A model generated the notes under the pieces. That model made no database searches and was not told where the DNA came from. It worked only from the letters and a program-made list of their open reading frames with translations. Positions 60,001 to 64,000 of a stretch of DNA of 64,000 bases are shown piece after piece. The position numbers and the translations under genes were made by a program. The stretch is from Halichondria panicea. Its lineage: Eukaryota; Porifera; Demospongiae; Suberitida; Halichondriidae. The stretch covers positions 2,928,001 through 2,992,000 of the forward strand of contig NC_087390.1 of the NCBI RefSeq assembly GCF_963675165.1. The letters run 5' to 3'. Each line of letters begins with the position of its first letter. Positions within the stretch are counted from its first letter, which is position 1.

Positions 60001-63000
60001 GATGTCGTTGGGCTTGATGCAGCGGACGTAGTACGGGTCCTTCGTCTTGAGATTGTCCACCAACGCTATCATAGACTCCTGGACAGTGTCATGTGATCAG
60101 AGGGGTTAGCCACGTGACAGCAAAGACAAGCCATGTGGACAAGGACGAATGCATATAGTACAATAAGAAGGTTTGGAATGGAAATAGATTAGGGAGTCGC
60201 ATACCGTTTATCTTCTAATTTATCAAACACTTTTAATTATCTCGGGCACTTTTCGTTGATACAGCGGACACTCTGGTGCTTTAATTTTACATTTGTCTGA
60301 CAATACCGAGATACATTCCAAGCGAGAGTACTGCAAGTTAGAGTTTTAGATAGCTAGAGTAGCTAGTGCAACTATTCAGTCGCACACCATTCTATTAAAC
60401 TTACATGTAGCTATCTATTAAACTTAGCGAGCTTTTATTCCGGACACTTAGCAAGCTCTATAAAAATCTGTTCCAATTATACTCGGACAATTTTCAAAAT
60501 CTTAAAACTATTATACGGTATTGTCATTGATAATGATACTGTTTATTTTGCCCTACATAGAACACCAGAAGAAATTCAACTTAATGTTTGTACCCTACTG
60601 ATTCCTATATATCTTGTGTACCCCCCTCCTCCTCCAGCTGTATGACTGGATGGTGGTGAATAAGATAGCAGTGATGGATGTGCTCAGAGAACAAGACAAA
60701 GAGAGGTGATTCACACATACAATCTAATGTTTCTATAATAATTTCCTCTGGGTGAGGATTAAAACATGTTTAGCTGACTCAGCATTAATAAACCTAACAT
60801 GGTAGGGGAGTAGATGCTCAGTGTATAGCATATTACTAATCACATAGGATATGTAACACTCAATGACATGGATTATATCTCAGCAATTCTCTGATGCATA
60901 ATTAGAGTATTAGTCAGCCACCAATGGTTTTGTTACCTTAAATCTTGAACCTGCCGATTTTGGTCTCTTGGTAACCTCGGTAACGGCCTGAGCGCCCTCG
61001 GGCCATTGCTCCTTCAATAGAGCATGATCACTGTGTGTTCGTGTGTGTGAGGGGTAGGAAGTTATGATTGTGGGTAATTGCTTTGTCTGGACAATCAGGC
61101 TCTAAGTCCAAGCGCTCAGTCAGGACTTCGCCCACAAATATACAGAGGGACATTTTTAGAGGCCACAAAATGGACTCCACAAAACACAATAAACAATTAT
61201 TAGGAAGGTTTCTTGAGGCCCTATACATTAATTTTGCATAAGTAGCCATATACATGCACCATATAGCGGGTAACAGAGGGCTACGAGGCGGGAGGTTGGT
61301 GGGTAGTGAGACTTCAGACTTGAAACGCAGACCCACTCTGCCTTTGTTTGGTTTTCTACACTCACAAGCACTTTGTACATGTTTGTTGCAGGTCTATTTC
61401 GAGGGTATAAATGTTCGCGGTTCTCGCTGATTAAGCATCATAATTTTATACTTGAGCACGAATTTAATATAATCGCAGTGCAGTTGCTATTCCGCGAAAA
61501 TTAAATCTGCGAAAGTTTATACCCTCGAAATATACCCTGCAAATATACTCGCTATACATGTACGTACAGCACACACTTGGCTCACCTGTTGTAGAGGAGT
61601 CTCTTGAAGTCCTGGTAGATAGGGTCCTTGTTCTTGTCAATGAACCCAGTCACGTTGTACCTGTAGGGCGGACGAAAGAGGGAGGGGGGGGGGGGGGCAA
61701 AACAAGTTAATAAAATAAAGATTGCATAATTTACTAAGGTAATACGTCAAACTCATGAGCAGGACTTTTCTGCCATTTAACATTTACCCCCACAGTCTAC
61801 ATGTAAGTCACATGTTATTATATAGAATGTATACACACATGTATATGATCGTATTGCCACGTATACGTAGCTGGTTATTTCAAAATTTAGTTGCCTCAAA
61901 AATTGGTTTACTTCCGGTTGAAAGACCGCTCTACTATAGGGGTGTGGTTATTTGAACTCTCTCCTCGAAAATAAAACCAGTGAAATGTTTAGAGCAATCT
62001 GCGAAAATGTAGTGCCTCGAATATAATCCGCCGCTATACGGTAGTTAAAATCCAATTGACAGACATAGCCCTGGGGTAGCAACCCATGCATTGCATTGCC
62101 CCCCACAACCGTCGCTAACAAACCTCACCCTGCCCTGCAGCCCACCAATTAAAACCCAATATCAACAAATCAATTAAGATACAGATTGTGAAAACCTGCA
62201 AAGCTTTTGAGGTGGACTGCCCATGCCAGACTTTAAGGCTCTCAATGGGCCAGAAAATTTCCTCTAAGGTGGCCATAATTGATGCTTAATGAACCCAACC
62301 CTGAAACACACCAAGAACACACACTTCCAACACACTGCCGCTTCTTTCACTATAAACAAGTATATAAACATTATCATACTTTTTCGAAATAAGGCTCCCC
62401 CCTTCTAATTACGCGCCACCTAGACCCGTAATAATTATAGTATCACATAATTTTTTTTCTTGTTTGCATACACTCAATCTAGTCTCGCAAATTTAAAAAA
62501 AGCGGCGCATTATTTGGAAGAATAACGGTACTTTATACACATACAGTTAGTGTGTATCATCTAGCCCCTCCCGCCCCCTCCTCCGCTTACGTTACGTTCC
62601 CAGCGTAGTGTTTGATCTGGAAATGCTCGTCCCTCTCCAAGTCCTTGTTGGTCGGGTCCAGCTGACGACTCGTGTAGTGGGCGTGGACTTTGTACCTCTC
62701 GTCCATTGCATGCAGGAAATGCTACACAGGGTGGTGGGTACAAGCATTCGTACAAATCAGTTACACCGCTATAGTGCTGAGGTATTTAAACGAAAACCAT
62801 GTAATAACAAAATATCCAGGAATCCTTAACGTTAGTTTAATTTCCTACTACTCTTCACCTACAAAACAGAGCTCTCGTGAATTCATGCTCATAGTTGGAC
62901 TTCACCATGGTTACAAGTTCCACCTACCTTGTCAGTGACGGTGCCCACAAGGAAGCAGGCTTCGTCCAGTAGAGCAATCACTCCCGTCTGCTTCACTTCC

Positions 63001-63275
63001 ATCAGGTCACAGATAATCTTGTTGTTGAAGTAGTCGATCTTTGAAAAGTAAGAAACAATTAATAGAGAAAACAATAAGGACGCTTAGATCACGCTTAGAT
63101 CAAATAATACTGAATCCATTTTCATGAACATGAATATAATTATACTGATGTTGGTCTTACCTGTACCCACTCTATACCCTCCCGTTGGTACTCCTCCTGC
63201 TCCAGTTTGAGCACCAGCTCAATGAACAGCTGCTGCAGCTTCTCGTTGCAATAGTTGATGCACAGCTGCTCAAAA
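47497..63275 (-). CDS. MYO1D: Class I unconventional myosin, MYO1D-like (5' part missing)
   Basis: Thirteen exons in transcript order: 63275-63161, 63038-62928, 62721-62591, 61660-61586, 61030-60937, 60078-59873, 59781-59577, 59172-59051, 57178-57077, 54538-54391, 54076-53978, 51260-50995 and 47662-47497 (TAG). All borders are GT/AG and phases fit. They give about 612 residues, equal to human MYO1D from its [17 protein letters not shown] motif to the end. Motor landmarks are [16 protein letters not shown], the actin-binding region [20 protein letters not shown], and [22 protein letters not shown] leads into two IQ-like segments ([18 protein letters not shown]). The tail holds a TH1/PH-like domain (FEKVLFSC ... 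[14 protein letters not shown]) that binds acidic lipids. No SH3 follows, so it is a short-tailed form. The ATP-binding N-terminal half lies beyond the assembly gap. Confidence 0.92.
47663..50994. other. Myosin intron, no gene seen
   Basis: About 3.3 kb. It contains a two-copy 31-bp tandem repeat (48677-48738) and an imperfect duplication around 48988-49160 (TCTACAAAGTCAT ... ATACATGTAAATATT). A short CA repeat lies at about 50815-50840. Open frames here look random. Confidence 0.55.
48677..48738. repeat. 31-bp tandem duplication
   Basis: Two copies of TTTCAAACAATATGAAAAGG followed by GACAGACAGTC or GGCAGACGGTC, back to back. Confidence 0.8.
52779..53071. repeat. Two-copy tandem duplication, about 148 bp, in a myosin intron
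   Basis: 52779-52926 and 52927-53071 share ATCTTAGCTTTACACATAAT, TCAGAATCCCATAAT and GGTGTGGCATGAAATATCTG, with about a dozen differences. No coding potential. Confidence 0.85.
54233..54390. repeat. CA-rich microsatellite next to a myosin donor
   Basis: Repeats of CACACTACTCATACTCACAC-like units end immediately beside the exon border at 54391. On the gene strand the donor is GTGAGTGGTGTGGGTGTGGG. Confidence 0.85.
56085..56156. repeat. 36-bp tandem duplication
   Basis: Two copies of CCAAAAACATTACTCATAAT plus CCATCCCATACCCTTC, differing at one base. Confidence 0.85.
57003..57071. repeat. Pure TG/CA microsatellite flanking a myosin donor
   Basis: About 34 uninterrupted TG units. On the gene strand the exon ends CCAG, then GTCAGCA leads straight into the CA repeat. 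Confidence 0.95.
57252..57457. mobile_element. Second copy of the 440-649 fold-back element
   Basis: It shares TTTTCGTGGGCAAGCTGACC, GAATGCAGTGCAGGCAA and the right end AAAATTACCCGCTATACGGTA minus small changes. The left end is decayed (TACGTACAGTGGGTAATTTT). It lies in a myosin intron. Confidence 0.75.
60202..60520. repeat. Possible long, decayed element with TACCGT ends
   Basis: The segment starts TACCGTTTATCTTCTAATTT and ends ACTATTATACGGTA. Only the outer few bases are convincingly inverted, so this is tentative. Confidence 0.25.
61385..61556. mobile_element. Fold-back element with TATTTCGAGGGTATAAA arms
   Basis: The left arm TTGCAGGTCTATTTCGAGGG and the reverse complement of the right arm TTGCAGGGTATATTTCGAGGG both continue into TATAAA and a TTCGCGG/TTCGCAG motif. 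The extreme right end is GCTATAC, a truncated form of the CGCTATACGGTA terminus. The fragment at 340-384 belongs to the same type. Confidence 0.6.
61975..62042. repeat. Right-end fragment of a CGCTATACGGTA element
   Basis: CTGCGAAAATGTAGTGCCTC followed by ATATAATCCGCCGCTATACGGTA minus small variations; no left arm was located. Confidence 0.4.
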
Positions 63276-63474
63276 CTGAACGGAAGGGAATACAATGTAA
63301 TAATACAGTGGACTTAGTACTGGATTTGTGACAAATAGATATGTTAACCCTTTACCAGAACTATTTCTACAGACTGTTTGTGAAATATCGGTGTGTTGAT
63401 CTTTTACCAGACACTCTGAAATTGCTCACCCACACATACATGAAATGTTACTAGACAGTGTGATGATCTTTACC

Positions 63475-63674
63475 NNNNNNNNNNNNNNNNNNNNNNNNNN
63501 NNNNNNNNNNNNNNNNNNNNNNNNNNNNNNNNNNNNNNNNNNNNNNNNNNNNNNNNNNNNNNNNNNNNNNNNNNNNNNNNNNNNNNNNNNNNNNNNNNNN
63601 NNNNNNNNNNNNNNNNNNNNNNNNNNNNNNNNNNNNNNNNNNNNNNNNNNNNNNNNNNNNNNNNNNNNNNNNNN
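63475..63674. other. Assembly gap of exactly 200 N
   Basis: A round 200-N run is the usual placeholder for a scaffold join of unknown size. The next upstream myosin exon (expected to end in a GVLDIYGFEIF-like motif) is not visible on either side, so true distance and even adjacency of 63675-64000 are uncertain. Confidence 0.95.
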
Positions 63675-64000
63675 CATGCATGCAGAGTGAGACATACATT
63701 ACTGTCATAGGAACAAAGACGAGCAGGGCCTCTTCACAACACAAGTAAACCATAGAGCCTTGCTCTACGTACATAGGGCTGAGATAGAGGTAATAAAACA
63801 CACATGGAAAAAAGAACAAGTGTGTCCACAGGTGGCTGACTACCATGCATCCTCCACAATTTCTTGCTCTTCGATTTGCAGTTTATTCTCAACTTCGCCA
63901 GGAAAAGTTCTTGATAACAAAGTGCATGGGCTGCGGCTGCTGCTTGTATTCTCAGTAGTATATGCTCAGCCTATATGAATGCATGCATGCATGTGCTGTG
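63675..64000. other. Sequence beyond the gap, no gene recognised
   Basis: Short open frames only. A minus-strand stretch near 63850-63930 could be coding-like, but it does not match the myosin motor and I see no supporting splice pair. It ends in GCATGCATGCATGC simple repeat. Confidence 0.4.

Overview
The window looks like a sponge (probably demosponge) nuclear genome. The sequence is AT-rich, and every gene has many short spliceosomal introns except two that are intronless or nearly so. It encodes clearly metazoan proteins (a GLUT-type sugar transporter, a golgin-245-like Golgi tether, a p35-like CDK5 activator and a class I myosin) alongside secreted multi-domain proteins of the kind that expand in sponges. 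There are many short fold-back elements ending in TACCGTATAGCG, and TG/CA microsatellites. A run of exactly 200 N (63475-63674) looks like a scaffold join. The species assignment is inference; no rRNA, tRNA or other marker gene is visible.

Layout. 1-1532 (+): the last three coding exons of a sugar transporter. 1533-4660: 3'UTR, intergenic sequence and weak coding-like fragments. 4848-8882 (+): a large beta-helix plus multi-pass membrane protein with one coding exon and a 5'UTR intron. 8883-12560: a gene-poor stretch full of small repeats. 12630-28430 (+): a head-to-tail tandem array of seven copies of a secreted protein gene with the layout signal peptide, Cys-rich Ig-like domain, three or four sushi/CCP domains and a novel Cys-containing C-terminal domain. 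Two copies are fully open (1 and 4). Copy 6 is open if one symmetric exon is skipped. Copy 2 is broken only by a lost splice donor. Copies 3, 5 and 7 are pseudogenes. 28649-45231 (-): a golgin-245-like gene of about 2,130 codons, mostly in one 4.5-kb coiled-coil exon, convergent with the array. 45817-46716 (-): an intronless CDK5R1/p35-like gene. 47497-63275 (-): the 3' thirteen coding exons of a MYO1D-like class I myosin, whose 5' part is lost beyond the gap. 63675-64000: nothing recognised.

The most notable observations are the sushi array, a lineage-specific secreted family frozen at different stages of birth and decay with exon-level mosaicism, and the CDK5R-MYO1D adjacency. CDK5R1 and MYO1D are also neighbours in human, which suggests very old microsynteny. 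I did the exon models by hand from splice signals and reading-frame phase; they are internally phase-consistent but have no transcript support here.
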